NCBI RefSeq assembly: GCF_047948215.1
Contig: NC_134456.1
Coordinates: forward strand, 84,584,515-84,648,514
Source of the DNA: Lycorma delicatula
Lineage: Eukaryota > Arthropoda > Insecta > Hemiptera > Fulgoridae
Length of the DNA stretch: 64,000 nt
Direction of reading: 5' to 3'
Below are positions 1 to 11,389 of the stretch, in pieces. The notes under the pieces are model-generated. The model worked only from the letters and a program-made list of their open reading frames with translations, was not told where the DNA came from and made no database searches. A program made the translations under genes and the position numbers. How positions within the stretch are numbered: position 1 is the stretch's first letter; each line of letters begins with the position of its first letter.

Positions 1-72
1 TTTCAACGTTAGAACTCTAAATTTCGAAATCAGCTGATTTGCGATGACGACCAGACTAACCCGGTGGGCTAG
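1..72 (-). mobile_element. tRNA-derived SINE (SINE-1), head fragment
   Basis: This is the tRNA-like head of the SINE found complete at 44391-44700. It shares the CAGCTGATTT palindrome core and the terminal AACCCGGTGGG block, read on the minus strand. The window edge or divergence removes the rest, so only about 70 bases can be aligned by eye. Confidence 0.6.
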
Positions 73-75
73 GTT

Positions 76-1177
76 GTACCGTTTTAATCGTTTAGAAACA
101 GTAGCAGTATTTGGTAAATTTCATTTTACTATGTTTAACCATTGAAAACAGGTTTCCGTACAAGAATCCCCATATTTGTCTACACATTACGTTAAAGTCT
201 TGAAGATACATTTTGACGATGACCTTGGTTTAAGGATGACAAGAAAATATTTTGTAACGTGAGAAAAATCTGTTTGTCGTTTAATTAAAAAAATATATAC
301 ATCGGTTTCAAGGTCAAGCTTTTCGTCATATTATACGAACTATAATTTCTGTGATTTGAACGCCGCAGGATTTTGTAACGTTTAAAATATGGTGTCGAGT
401 ATAGGGATGATAAAGCCTAATATCTTTTCAAATGACATATACATGAAAACATATTTTTCTTCTATATCCGGTGTCCGTTAGAGAATAATGCTAACCTATC
501 GCTTGTGTTCCAGAACAAAACAATTGAAAAGGAAAATACAACGCGTCTGTATTTCATGGTTACCGGAAGCGCATGACTCTTTACGTAACAGATGATAAAA
601 ATTCCAACCGGTTTTATTATAAATTAACTATTCTTTCGTAATCCGGTTTCCCTTCCTTTGTAATAAAAACTGAGAAAATTTTCACAATATTTCATATTTC
701 CGCAAGGATTATCATAATCGATTTGAGGATAATTTTCTCCCCTACAGAAACAACACTCAAATCAAGAGATTGCGAAACTATATACATTACGTGCCGCGTA
801 TTATTAAAAAATAATGTTCAGTACGAAAAAAAAATACGTACTTTACTGAGACCTGAAATAGTACACTTTATTAATTTTTTTATACTTAAACATCAAACTA
901 TTTAATTTTTTTTTTTTAATAATGTATTAACAAAATGATGGAACGTTTAAATTGCAGTAACTGGAAAGCAGGATTCGTTTTACTATTTATTATATGTAAT
1001 TTAACATAATTTCTTGATTTTCAGCAGTAAGTATAAATGCATTAATTTGTTGCAATACAGTATTTTTCCTTATCTTTCTTATGGGTGTCTTTAAGTAAAA
1101 GACCAGAGGTACAAAATTTCGTAAGCCGAAATTCGCTAACGAACAGTTTTCTGATCTATGTATATATTAACTTTTTT
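76..1177. other. AT-rich stretch, no gene recognised
   Basis: No coding, RNA or repeat structure is recognisable on either strand. Open frames are short and have no protein-like composition. A simple poly-T/A run lies near 907-920. Confidence 0.5.
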
Positions 1178-1847
1178 ACTTCCTTGTACGAAGTAAAGGA
1201 AGAATTGCGAACACGACAAATTTTGGTTTTCAGATTTCAATGAAAATATCCATTTTGACCATCCCTGAACCCATTTTGACTAGTTTCGGCGTGACGTCTG
1301 TACGTACGTATCTCGCATAACTCGATTTAGCCGTAAGATGTTGAAATCTTGGATTTAGAACTATTGTAACATCTAGTTGTGCGCACCTCCCACTTTGATT
1401 GCAATCGACTGAACTAAAAGGGTCCAAAAATCCAAAATTATTGGATTTTGGACTTTTTATTGACTGCACTAATAAGTCCTCATTGAGAGCTTTTCAACGA
1501 TATAACATAACTAGCACTTATTTTCATTAGTTCCAGAGTTTAGCCACAGAAAATTGTAATTAATGAATTGCTTGGATCATACACGTAGGTTCGAATCAGA
1601 CTTCGTTTCTCCTTTTTTTAATTTTTTTTAAAATTTAAGTATATAGATTTATTAATAAATTATTAACCTCTGATTGTAAAAAAAAGTTTACGATGAATAA
1701 TAATTCAATAATTAGAATAAAAAAACATATGAAACAATATCAGAAGTTATTAATGAAATAAAATTTTATGTACTTTTCATTTTAAAAAAATGTGTATATG
1801 GAATTTTAATAGACGTACAAGGAAGTTATGTAGTATCCACATCAGAT
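1178..1847 (+). repeat. Repeat A, copy 1 (unclassified non-autonomous element)
   Basis: A ~670 bp interspersed repeat with further copies at 22455-22890, 29497-30171, 36115-36835 and 39680-40378. It begins with ACTTCCTTGTACG, and the reverse complement of that 13-mer recurs near the other end. This end is followed by a hairpin-forming block, ATGTGGTGTCCACAT in better copies. About 120 bp before the end there is a B-box-like GGTTCGAAT. No coding capacity is visible. The short inverted ends suggest a DNA-transposon derivative, while the tRNA-like box could point to a SINE relationship. Class unresolved. Confidence 0.7.
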
Positions 1848-1910
1848 TATTTTCTGATTTTTTGCTATAGAATCATCCTCCAAGAGATTGCTAAACAGTT
1901 TGGAATCACG

Positions 1911-1930
1911 TATATATATATATATATATC
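1911..1930. repeat. (TA)n microsatellite
   Basis: About ten TA units just downstream of repeat A copy 1. Confidence 0.9.
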
Positions 1931-2224
1931 CTATTAATTGTAAAATGACAAGCTTTCTCTCTCATGGTGTATAATATTGAAGTCGTAGATTATTATACTA
2001 ATAAGGTAATCGAAAATCGTTGGTAATGAATCAAAACTTTTATTTTTATTTATTTACTTTTATTTATTCTCTTATTAAAATTATGCAGATTTCATAATTG
2101 TGATCAATTTTAAACGCAGATCCGGAAGTACCTATCCATACATTTAATAATATAAAAACTCTAATAATCTGTTCTTTTTTTATTCTCTTTTCCGTAAACA
2201 AGTTCAAAATGCTATGCTTGTTCG

Positions 2225-2335
2225 TGAAAATATGGAATGAAAATTTTTGTATCATAAAAATACTAAATATCTACCCAGGATTCGAATCCGTGAACTTTCA
2301 GTTAAAAAGATGAGACTCCGCCGCCGTTATTGATA
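2225..2335 (-). mobile_element. tRNA-like SINE-2 fragment
   Basis: On the minus strand a tRNA-like block with GGATTCGAATCC as B-box follows a segment resembling the anticodon arm. After the B-box comes a TTTAGTATTTTT tail similar to the fragments at 10368-10480 and 34235-34335. It does not fold as a full tRNA because the acceptor stem is missing, so a degraded tRNA-derived SINE is the better reading. Confidence 0.45.
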
Positions 2336-2339
2336 TTTA

Positions 2340-3210
2340 AAAAAACCTACGGATTGATTTATAAGATAACAAGTGATGTAATCAGTTAATGTTATTATAG
2401 GAAACCGAATATTTGATTCAGAGAAGAAAAATAATGAACTTCACTAACCAAATTCATCCTTCAGCCTGGCATGAAATCCTTGTTAGCAGTGAATGTGAAA
2501 TGTAGGAATATAATAAAGCTTCGGAAATAGTTTTTAAAAAAAATTGTTAATTAAAAAGGAATAAAAGTGGACAAAAAAAATTATTTAATTGTAAATAATT
2601 TATTTTAAAATAAATGAATGTTACATCCATTTACAGAACCGACATTCCCTGTTGATTTTATGTCGTAAGACAACACAAGGCCATCCTTGCCAGAACATGA
2701 TATTCACTAAACACACACATACACACACAAAGCTTAATATCTCAATGGTAGTATTTAATTTTTTTTTTTTTTTTTTTAAATGTATGCTACTACTCGAATG
2801 AGAAACAAGCAAATATATAAAAAAACATTTTTTTCTCTATTATTTAACAATCTAACAAATTTTCCTTATATCCTACCATACATATACATAGTATGTTTAC
2901 ATCATCACTAAAGTAAAAGCCTGTCTATAAGCGTTGTATGAAGAAGGAAAATCTAGTAGCTTCATATAATTTTAAAACTTGATCTGACTTACGTTATTAC
3001 TGTGAGCTGTTATTCATTTTAAGGAAATCTGAAGGAATTGCATAATAACTCCCTTCAAAAAAATATTTTTTGGCTTTTTTCACTTCAGTTTTTCGGCTTT
3101 TTTCGCTTGCGATAATTACAATTAGAATATAACTTGAAAATATTTTACCTCATCGTTCCACCACATACAAACACATATTAAGAAGACATATCTGACTTTG
3201 TAATATTATT
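2340..3210. other. AT-rich stretch with poly-T run, no gene recognised
   Basis: Contains a short CA-rich tract near 2708-2730 and a run of about 20 T at 2758-2777. No coding signal on either strand. Confidence 0.5.
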
Positions 3211-3212
3211 TA

Positions 3213-4480
3213 CAAGGTGTGTTAGAAAAGTAAATGATATTGGTAACTCTGCGAGCGATCTGGCATCGCTGTGTCTACCGGTCTGTTCATCCCTTCCAGA
3301 TGCTCAGTACGAGTTTCAACTTCGTTCAGCCAATAGATTATTTTTGACAGCGCCATCAGTGAAGATGTGTTTTTGTTGTGCGTTACGAAAATGGAGCATC
3401 GTAATTTAGAGCGACGTTGTGCAATCAAGTTTTGTGTTAAACTTGGTGAATCCGCGGGTGTGACCTTTGAAAAGTTGAAACAGGCCTATGGGAAACATTG
3501 CTTATCAAGAGCACAAGCTTTCCGCCGGCACAAATAATTTTTGGAAGGCCGAAAAAACGTTGAAGGTCAACCTCGTTCAGGGAGATCTTCAACTTCAAAA
3601 TCTGACGTAAACGGTGAGGGTTCTTGTGAGATCAGACCGTCGGTTAACAATAAGGATGATGAGTGAACAGATAAATTTAAACGCTTTCACCGTACGTCAA
3701 ATTTTGACAGACGATTTGGAAATGGGAAAAGGTTTGTGCGAAACTGGTGCCGAAAAACCTCACAACGGAACAGAAGGACAATCGAAGAAACGTGTGCTTT
3801 GATCTTCTTGAGAGGACCTAGAATTCTTCAATCGTGTGATCACAAGTGATGAATCCTGGATATTTGAGTACGATCCTGAATGAAACAAATCGAAAAAACG
3901 AAGAGTGGTACACTCCGTCATCTCCTCGACTGACATGTCGAATGAGCAAATCAAAAATCAAAACCATGCTGATTTGTTTTTTGACAGTAGGGATATCGTG
4001 CATAATGAATTTGAAGTGGTTTCAAAGGTGCCCTTGAAAGGCTCAGGAAAAGAGTGATTCGCGTGAGACCAGACACTGCAAACAAGTGGATGCTTCATCA
4101 TGATAATGCCCCGTGTCACACGGCCATTTCCATCAGGGAATTTCTGACCTCAAAACGCATTCCTACGGTTCCTCAACCACCTATTCACCTGATTTGATCC
4201 TTGTGACTTTTCCTTATCCCGAAATTGAAACATGTCTTAAAATGGCGTCATTTTGCAACTCTGGAGAACATTCAAAAGACTGCGACCGACCAGTTAAAAC
4301 CCCTACCAGTTGAAGCCTTACCTTCCAGCGCTGCTACCAGGAGTGGGAAAAACGACTCCGCCGGTGTATAGCTGCCCAAGGGAACTACTTTGAAGGGGAT
4401 AATTTGTTGTTTGAAAAAATTAAAAACTTTGGTAAGTAAAAAGTCAAAAGTCAGTCTCATTACTATTCTTACACAACTCG
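3213..4480 (+). mobile_element. mariner-type DNA transposon with TIRs and TA target duplication
   Basis: The element is about 1.27 kb, the usual mariner size. Its ends are imperfect inverted repeats of about 28 bp: the left begins CAAGGTGTGTTAGAAAAG, and the reverse complement of the right end begins CGAGTTGTGTAAGAATAG. A TA dinucleotide flanks each side (3211-3212 and 4481-4482), as expected for Tc1/mariner insertion. Inside lies one broken transposase gene. The end mismatches and the dead gene indicate an old insertion. Confidence 0.85.
3391..4439 (+). pseudogene. mariner transposase pseudogene (DD34D)
   Basis: The coding frame starts at the ATG opening MEHRNLERRCAIKFC. An in-frame TAA at 3535-3537 interrupts the helix-turn-helix region, and further frame changes occur near 3610, 3745 and 3790. 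The catalytic triad can still be followed: TSDESWIFEYD (first Asp codon 3848-3850), LHHDNAPCHTA (second, 4102-4104) and SPDL followed by the shifted third Asp codon at 4205-4207. The spacing between the last two is 103 bp, two bases short of the 105 expected for DD34D, so small indels explain it. The segment that normally carries the PPGQTVN-type motif is deleted around 4010-4040. The C-terminal WEKRLRRCIAAQGNYFEGD region is recognisable up to the TAA at 4437-4439. Non-functional. Confidence 0.85.
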
Positions 4481-4599
4481 TAAGTATGTAAAGTACGTTG
4501 TACTTTAAAACACATATTGTGAATCTATGTAAGTACGAAGGAACTGTATAGAACCTGAGGCTCTTAGTAAGCCTCACTTAATCAGGCTTGGTAGACAAA

Positions 4600-5010
4600 A
4601 TAACCCCTTTTTTTATCTTTCTTAATCACTCCCAACGTAACTGGACCTTGCCACCAAGCATAACGCGATTACCTCAGCGTGCCGTGGCAGCAGTCTCTGT
4701 CCACTCTGTCTTGTCCTTTTTACGGGATTTTCTCATCTGGGGTCCTCCCAGCTTCATTGGAACATCCTGACCTCCCTTCTGGATTGCCAATATGTTCCTC
4801 CGCCGGAAGGCTACCCTTCCCGTTCGTAATACTAGATCCAGGTATGCATTTCGTATAGCCTGCACTCCCCCCACCTCGACAACAAACCTTGAGGGTGCCC
4901 AATGTCATCGGGGAACGACTCCCCCACTCGTGTACGGGTGAGCCAGACCATTCTAGGCAATGGGACTACCTCTCTGTCCCTATACGTCACCACGTTTCGT
5001 CCCAGGCTTC
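4600..5010. other. GC-richer island, unclassified
   Basis: About 400 bp clearly richer in G+C than its surroundings. The minus strand has a 66-codon open segment (4674-4874) rich in basic residues, including RKSRKKDKTEW, but it overlaps other open frames and I do not recognise it. It could be the 5' part of a LINE gag-like ORF. Uncertain. Confidence 0.3.
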
Positions 5011-5611
5011 AGACAAAATAAACCTGTTCAAAAGTTTCACTACGTTTTATTACCATTCTTGATCCGTATCGAAAAGAAATATAAAAGTACCGAAATAGTT
5101 TTCTTAAAAAGAAATGTTGCACAATTTAACTTCCTAAGCTATTTATCATCATATGCAAATATTAATAATGCTGAATATTTGCTGTAAATATTGACAGTTT
5201 AGTATACACCACACGTTTTGCTCTGCTTAAAATAATATTATATAATGCTTATAAGAAATGTTGAATTATGTAAAAAGAAATTTATTCTGAGAAAAATTCT
5301 GATAATCATGACTACACCTTCCTACCCCCTTGATTGATTGTAACAAAAATTAAATAGCAATAATTACACACATTTCAAGTCATCGCGCAAAAAAAAAGAG
5401 AAAAAAGGATTATTATATCCCACCCCTGAATTAAATCATCCAAACCCAAAACCACAGTGACACACTGATATGCAACGGAATTATCTGATTAGTACAAGAA
5501 TGTGACAGAATCTAGAAGCGGTAAAAAAAAGGTTGTTTTGCCCCCCTCCACCAAACATCACGCATCCTTAACCAATGACGACTTAACTCAAATGCCATTA
5601 TCGGTCTACAT
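5010..5611. other. No gene recognised
   Basis: AT-rich DNA, with a C-rich patch near 5415-5460. No convincing ORF or repeat partner was seen. Confidence 0.5.
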
Positions 5612-6165
5612 CAGCTATGTCCAACCCAAACTCGTTACCGGGGCAATAAAATACCAGGAATGTGAAGTGAGCCGCACACCTCACAGACAAAAATTATAAA
5701 GGGCCGGCCGCCTGTTGCAAGTAAATTTTGTACTTGCTTATAATTTTATTATACGGTTTTCAGTGTAATAAACAATATTTTTTTCAAAAATCAGAGCTTT
5801 TACTTTTTTAAATAATATTTTTCTATAACGGTGTTTTTTATGAAATTCCCCAAATAAAACTAAACTTATTTATATTCTGATTCTAACATAATTTTTTTTA
5901 AACCGTATGTATTTAGAATCTTTAGAATCAAAAGTTAAAAAACCCTTAAAAATATAAGAGCCATTTATGAATGTTGAAAATAGTTTAATATAAAAAATAT
6001 CCATGAAAACTGTATTACGCTGTTAAGCAGTTTCAGCTAATACACGTAGATGTTCAATTACATGTATAAAGTACATCATTTTTTAACGCATAAAAAAAAG
6101 TATGTATGCCAAATCTATACGGGCCACACAAAGGGAAAAACGGGGCCGCGGGTTGGACATAGCTC
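5612..6165. mobile_element. hAT-like MITE (non-autonomous)
   Basis: The 554 bp element is bounded by inverted repeats: CAGCTATGTCCAACCC at the left and its near-exact complement GGGTTGGACATAGCTC at the right. GGGCCGGCC/GGGGCCGC-rich subterminal blocks sit next to both ends, a style common in hAT derivatives. Candidate 8-bp target duplications are GTCTACAT (5604-5611) and TAATACAT (6166-6173), which match in the last five bases only. No transposase is encoded. The TIR pair is seen directly; the hAT assignment is inference. Confidence 0.55.
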
Positions 6166-6177
6166 TAATACATATAA

Positions 6178-6232
6178 ATTTCATTTAAACTGATCGGTCC
6201 ACTCCGCAGATATCAAGCAAAAAAAGGGCCAA
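6178..6232 (+). repeat. Old repeat D fragment
   Basis: Short block reading CCGCAGATATCAAGC followed by GGGCCAACATAC. A similar block is present at 19735-19775. Looks like part of an old element's untranslated tail. Confidence 0.35.
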
Positions 6233-6235
6233 CAT

Positions 6236-6740
6236 ACCCTCCTCTTTCCAAAGATATACGTAATTCATATTTCCGGTTCCTTTTTGCGCGGGCTGAGGCA
6301 GAGGTATTGAATTTTTATACTTTTTTACACGTTTACTTTAATTGTTTACACATAAATATTTTCCAAAATACACCTAGTATTATTTAAATCGATTTATCTC
6401 AAAAAACTCTGAACACAAACTCACGAATCACCGCACTATCACGTCTAAGTCGTGAAATACACTGAATGGAAATGAGCAAGAGCGTCAGTTTTGACCGATC
6501 TGTGCTAAACCCCTCCGCGCTAGTTAATGACGCAAGCTTAAAGTCGTAACGGCGAGCTGACCATGTAAGTAATAAAATGACACCGCATTTACGTCTCTGA
6601 GACATTTAAAAATTAGGGAGTTATTAAAGCAGGACGATACAGACCTATTCGTTACGCTACAAATTTCTCTTCTGGTACCCAGATTTTTCGGTGTGATTTT
6701 CAAGACGTTTCACGTCAAAATCGGACCGATGTAAAATCGA
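6236..6740 (+). repeat. Repeat C, copy 1 (5'-truncated)
   Basis: This is the right half of the ~1 kb repeat found more completely at 9242-10230 and 58010-58955. Shared landmarks include TTTCCAAAGATATACG, the CACGTCTAAGTCGTGA block, the GAGCTGACCATGTAAGT block and the terminal TTTCACGTCAAAA. The left half is missing. Confidence 0.75.
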
Positions 6741-6744
6741 CCGG

Positions 6745-7405
6745 AGAAATTATTAGCGTAATTTCTGTTATATAGCAATACGATAGTGTACTGAGTTTAA
6801 TAAGTGTTGCTATAAAGCAAGAGAGGGAAATAAATTATTTTTTTTACTGGCTCTCAGAATTATTTTTAAATACTTGAAAAACGACCAAATAAACATTAAT
6901 TCTTTTTTTAACTAAATGACTTAAGAATAAATCGTGCGATGTTAGAAAACTGAAATTACAATATCGAGAAAATGAATAAAAAACAGTGCACTTTTAATTT
7001 GTAATTTATTACGTCATTTGTAAAGGTTTTGTTTCTTTTTTTTATAAATAAAATCCTGCAACTCTCAATAATACTGTAAAAGATAAGATTTAGTAAAGAA
7101 TAAAACTCAATTTTGTCATAATTAAGGAATTTTATTTTTACTTTCAGATTTGGTTTTGTTTATTAATTTCAAATGAAATGAATAAAATAAATAATACATT
7201 TAGTGATACAGGAAACAAGTAGTAAGATATCGCCACATAAATGTATATATTTTTTCACGAAAAAAAAATCCTTTAATAAACGACAAAGTTTAACATATTT
7301 TTTTCGAATAAAAGTAAATACCCTATCTAAGGATATAATCTAAGTTTGGTCAAAATCGATACAATAGTTCTGGAGATATAAGGTGATTTAGAGGCTAGCA
7401 CCCAG

Positions 7406-7468
<63 letters not shown>

Positions 7469-9238
7469 ATATATAAAGAACGGAAAATTTCCATCCGGGT
7501 TTTTGGGGTTCTTTAGGTGTCAAAACATAAAGGTCCAGTGAAAACCAATTTACCATCTAGAGCCACAGCTCTGCTATGGCGCTATCTAAACGGGAAAGTC
7601 AAAATGGTACTAATTTTATCATTAGCTATTTTAAAATTATATTTAAAAACTGGTTAACTTATGTAAGACTGTAATTCTGAGAAACCAAAGAACATAGCAT
7701 TTTATAACATCTCTATTTAGCTTAGGAATCTTTATGGTGCCATTATATGGTAAAAATTTAATGAACTTCCTACTAAAATGTCATAAAAATTGGAAACATA
7801 ATAATACTCGTACAATTTTAAGAATATAAGAATTTTGTGTGTGTACGCGCGTGCATGTGTTAAAAGTTTATTTTTTTCATATAATTTTTGGAAAATATTC
7901 AAATTTTGCAACCTGCTATCAGTAATATCAACAATGAGTGTTATATTTATGAATTAGCCTTATTGATTGACTTCACGTAATGAGACAGGATATCATTACA
8001 AAACTACAAAGTAAAGAAAACATACCTTGGAAGGTAGTTAATTAATTTTTTTTTGCTATAAATTAGTTATTTGTTGCTTTAGAAAGTCCGCCTTTTACAT
8101 AAAAAACACCGTCTGTATTATAATCGTTATTTTTTTCTCCACGGTCACATAAAACACGATTTTGAACGTGCATGTCACCACAGTATTTCAAACCGCTGAT
8201 ATTTCTGCGGCTTCCTCCGTACAGCTTTTGTAATCGGCCTTTGATTGAACAACAAATGAACGAAATAGGAAAAACAATGAATACAGTGATAATATTTTGC
8301 AGACGCAATAGAATAGTGGATTAAACGTATAGTGCACCGGAACATTGTTAATCAAATAAAAAATTAATTCATTCGGTACATTATCGTTTCAAAATAACGC
8401 ATTAATTTTAAATTCTTACACATCAGAAAGATTCGATAAGTTTTATCATTAAAAATCGCATTAATCCTCCGTTAAGTTTTTCTCTTCTTTTTTTTCTTTG
8501 TGGGCGAACAACAAATAGTTATATTACGAATAACTCCAGCAGCAAATATCATACGAAATTGAAGTATAGAAAAAAAAACGGAAATTCTAAAGAGAAGTTT
8601 CAATGACAAAGATAAAATTAAGACAAAAATAAATAGAAACAATACGGAACAGAACAATTAACACACGCACAGAACAGTACATAAAATTTATAGTAAACAA
8701 CGTATTGAGAAAAAACTTAAAAAATAAACTAATACATAAATAAATAAGCTACCTCTCTCAGGCACCTGAGATGACCTACAGATAACCTTCGAAAAATCAG
8801 AAATAAGCCCGGCATCAAAAGTTACCTTAAACAGAAATTAGCACAGAATAAAAAAAATTTAAGTGAAGTATAGTTTGAAATATCTACGGGAAACAATAAA
8901 ATACAACACTCACGGATAGAACAGTAATAGAAGAGACAAATCGGGTAAATTAGACTTTTTCTGATCAAATATATTTACAATAAAAAGAGATATCCATAAT
9001 TTATTTTTCGAGTAGAAAAATAAATTAAGTGTGTACTAGATTAACACAACCCGAGAGCTACCAGGGACAAACTGAAAAAACTTAAATGGAAAGAGTACCG
9101 TTATATTACATTAATATTAAATGGCGATGAATAATACAGATTTTGACGTAAAAGTACCAAAATTTACGAAAGTAAATTTAGCTACAACTTTAACAAATAA
9201 ACAACAATTAGAAATTGTTCACAAAATATCGACTAGAG
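6745..9238. other. AT-rich stretch; exon-like open segment on minus strand at 8063-8252
   Basis: Mostly without recognisable content. A block at 7330-7405 (GGTCAAAATCGATACAATAG and following) resembles the untranslated tail of an old retroelement and abuts the (AC)n tract. On the minus strand 8252 to 8063 is open for about 60 codons behind a pyrimidine-rich acceptor-like tract; see findings. Nothing else supported. Confidence 0.4.
7407..7466. repeat. (AC)30 microsatellite
   Basis: Sixty bases of perfect AC dinucleotide, the longest dinucleotide tract in the window, adjacent to the tail-like sequence at 7330-7405. Confidence 0.97.
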
Positions 9239-9241
9239 TTG

Positions 9242-10230
9242 TGTCGGGGCGCACGGCCATTGGTTTAACTTGAAACATTACAGACATTGGATGAAGTTCC
9301 TCAGAGTTAAAGACCGACCAAGAGTTAAATGAGAGAGCCACCATCGTATCTTTATTGAACAAAACTGAAAGACTCCAATAGAAAAATATTAATTCCTTCA
9401 CTTAGCCAACTCTACAGATAAATTGGTCGGTCTGTATTTCAGCGAGTCACTTTTACTGTATTGGATTGAAATAAAAACGAGACATTGACTGCGTACTAAA
9501 TTTAATTTTAATATAAAAGAATTAAATGGAACATGACATTTATTTCGACTAATATTCGACGACAATTTTGTTCAAAATCGGTCTGTGATGTGAGAAGTAA
9601 GAGACATAAGGCATAATAAGGAAGGATAGAGGTGCTCGCGCCATCGACGTCGTTCACTGAGCGCGCCGTGCCAGCTTTGCGACGCTCCCGAAAGTCTCGC
9701 TCGCTCGGCACCGGACATCGGGGTACTGTGCGTGGCCCATAACCTTCCCTTTCCAACGATGTGCATAATTTATATTTCCGCTGGGTTATGCGCGGGCTGA
9801 GGCTGATATACTGAATTTTTTTTTACTTTGTTACACGTTTACTTTAATTTTTTACACATAAATATTCTCCAAAATACACGTATTGTTACTTAAATCTATT
9901 TATGTCGATAAACTCTAAACACAAACCCACAAATCACCGCGCTATCGCGTCTAAGTCGTAAACTACACTTATTGGAAATGAGCGAGAGCGCCAGTTTTGG
10001 CCGATTGCGCGGTGCCCTCTCCCCACCAACCCGCTCACCAGTGACGCAAACTCAAAGTCGTACCGGTGTGCTGACCATGTAAGTTATAAAATGACACCGG
10101 ATTTACGTCTGCGAGTCTCATACTTGGGAAGTTATTAAGACAGGACGATATAGACCTTATCGTTACGCTACAAATTTCTGTTCTGGTGTCCGTATGTTTC
10201 GGTGTGATTTTAGACACGTTTCACATCAAT
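9242..10230 (+). repeat. Repeat C, copy 2 (near full length)
   Basis: A ~990 bp repeat that aligns along its length with 58010-58955, and from 9740 onward with 6236-6740. It starts TGTCGGGGCGCACGGCC and ends around GACACGTTTCACATCA. A TATAAAAT box follows a GTAAGT motif near 10080-10090. Two readings are possible. It may be a solo LTR (TG start, promoter-like box, length near 1 kb), or a DNA element, because TTTAACTTGAAAC near the left and GTTTCACATCA at the right are roughly complementary. Translated pieces on the minus strand (around 9620-9750) are similar between copies but are not a recognised protein. Confidence 0.75.
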
Positions 10231-10367
10231 AGTTAAAAAAGTGGTCCAATGTAGACTACTAAACCTTTTGTCTTCCAGTTTGTTATAAAATTATGTGCGT
10301 AAATTTATTTTCCAAAAATTTAGTGTCGTTAACCGACCGTAATATTTTCCCCAATCTCCATGCCACC

Positions 10368-10480
10368 ATCCATCAAGAGATTTCGGGTTCGTATTCCAGT
10401 TAAGCATGGTATTTTTCAAACGCCAGAAAAATCCATTACCATAGATTACAGTAACTGCTATGGAGCATTAATTAGCCTGA
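10368..10480 (+). mobile_element. tRNA-like SINE-2 fragment
   Basis: Contains a B-box-like GGGTTCGTATTCC followed by AAGCATGGTATTTTTCA. That order of tRNA-like box and TATTTTT-CA tail is shared with 2225-2335 and 34235-34335. The upstream A-box half is not recognisable. Confidence 0.45.
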
Positions 10481-10484
10481 TGAT

Positions 10485-11150
10485 GCTATATGAATAAATA
10501 AGTAATTTAATTTATTATAAATAATAAGACGGAAAATAAATTGTTTTATCAGAATTGGGAATTCATTACCAGTTCATGGCGAACTAAATCCGTGTTTATC
10601 ATGTATCTGAAGTTCTAGTTATAAACACAACATACAAAAAAAATATATAAACTTAATACAAAATTAAAATGTGTTACACCAATTTACAAAACTATTAGTA
10701 CCGACATTATCTGAAAGCCTGATTTTCATATATACAACTCGAAATAACCACATATCGATTAAAAGCAACGTCTTTTTGTAATGTAGTACTAAAATATAAG
10801 TATCTATTCTTGTCGTATTAATAAAGTTTCTTTATAGTATAAAAAAAAAAATGTATTAATGTACAAAATAAAAAGCTGTAGAGAAGAACATGTAATTCTT
10901 AAAAATTTATCACTCCGTTTACCAGTCAAAACTATTTACGCTGAAAAAAATACCCTCTCAAAGAGACCTTCTGTAAGGGGAGAAGTTACCACGCGACGAA
11001 AAATATCACCCGCAACGAACATTTCTACAAACGTTTCGGTTTGTCTACTATTAGCTACGTCATAACTGTATAACAATAACAAATACTCTGTCGCAGTAAA
11101 TACGTCAGAAGGGCGGATTTCCGGTTTTAGTAAAGAAAAAAAATGTCGAA
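10485..11150. other. No gene recognised
   Basis: AT-rich. A plus-strand open frame at 10859-11065 has no recognisable domain and no repeat partner. Confidence 0.45.
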
Positions 11151-11389
11151 CTCGTGTAATGATTTTTGAAAATAGTATTACTTTTGGCGCAGCCGAAATC
11201 TGGTTCGGGATATAAATTTAATGTTTTGGGACCGTTGGGAAACACACTCGCACCTGTACTTCCTTTGTTGCTCGTTTTAGTTTTTCAGGGCTGTCCTTAA
11301 GTTGCGGAATATTAATTCCTCCCGAAGATCTATTTTTTGTTTTGTATGTAATCTTTTTCATCCATCCTCAGACAAAAAGGTTTTCTAAC

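Noticed and set aside
2260..2335. tRNA-Lys gene (TTT in a loop-like position, minus strand)
   Set aside because: Acceptor stem and D-arm do not pair, and the flanking tail matches other SINE-2 fragments.
8063..8308. Secreted insulin-like peptide precursor
   Set aside because: Cys spacing is off by one from the insulin B chain, no A-chain motif follows, and the apparent start is not an ATG.
9508..9766. Conserved small protein shared with 58269-58577
   Set aside because: Similarity is explained by DNA-level homology of repeat C, and the frames shift between copies.
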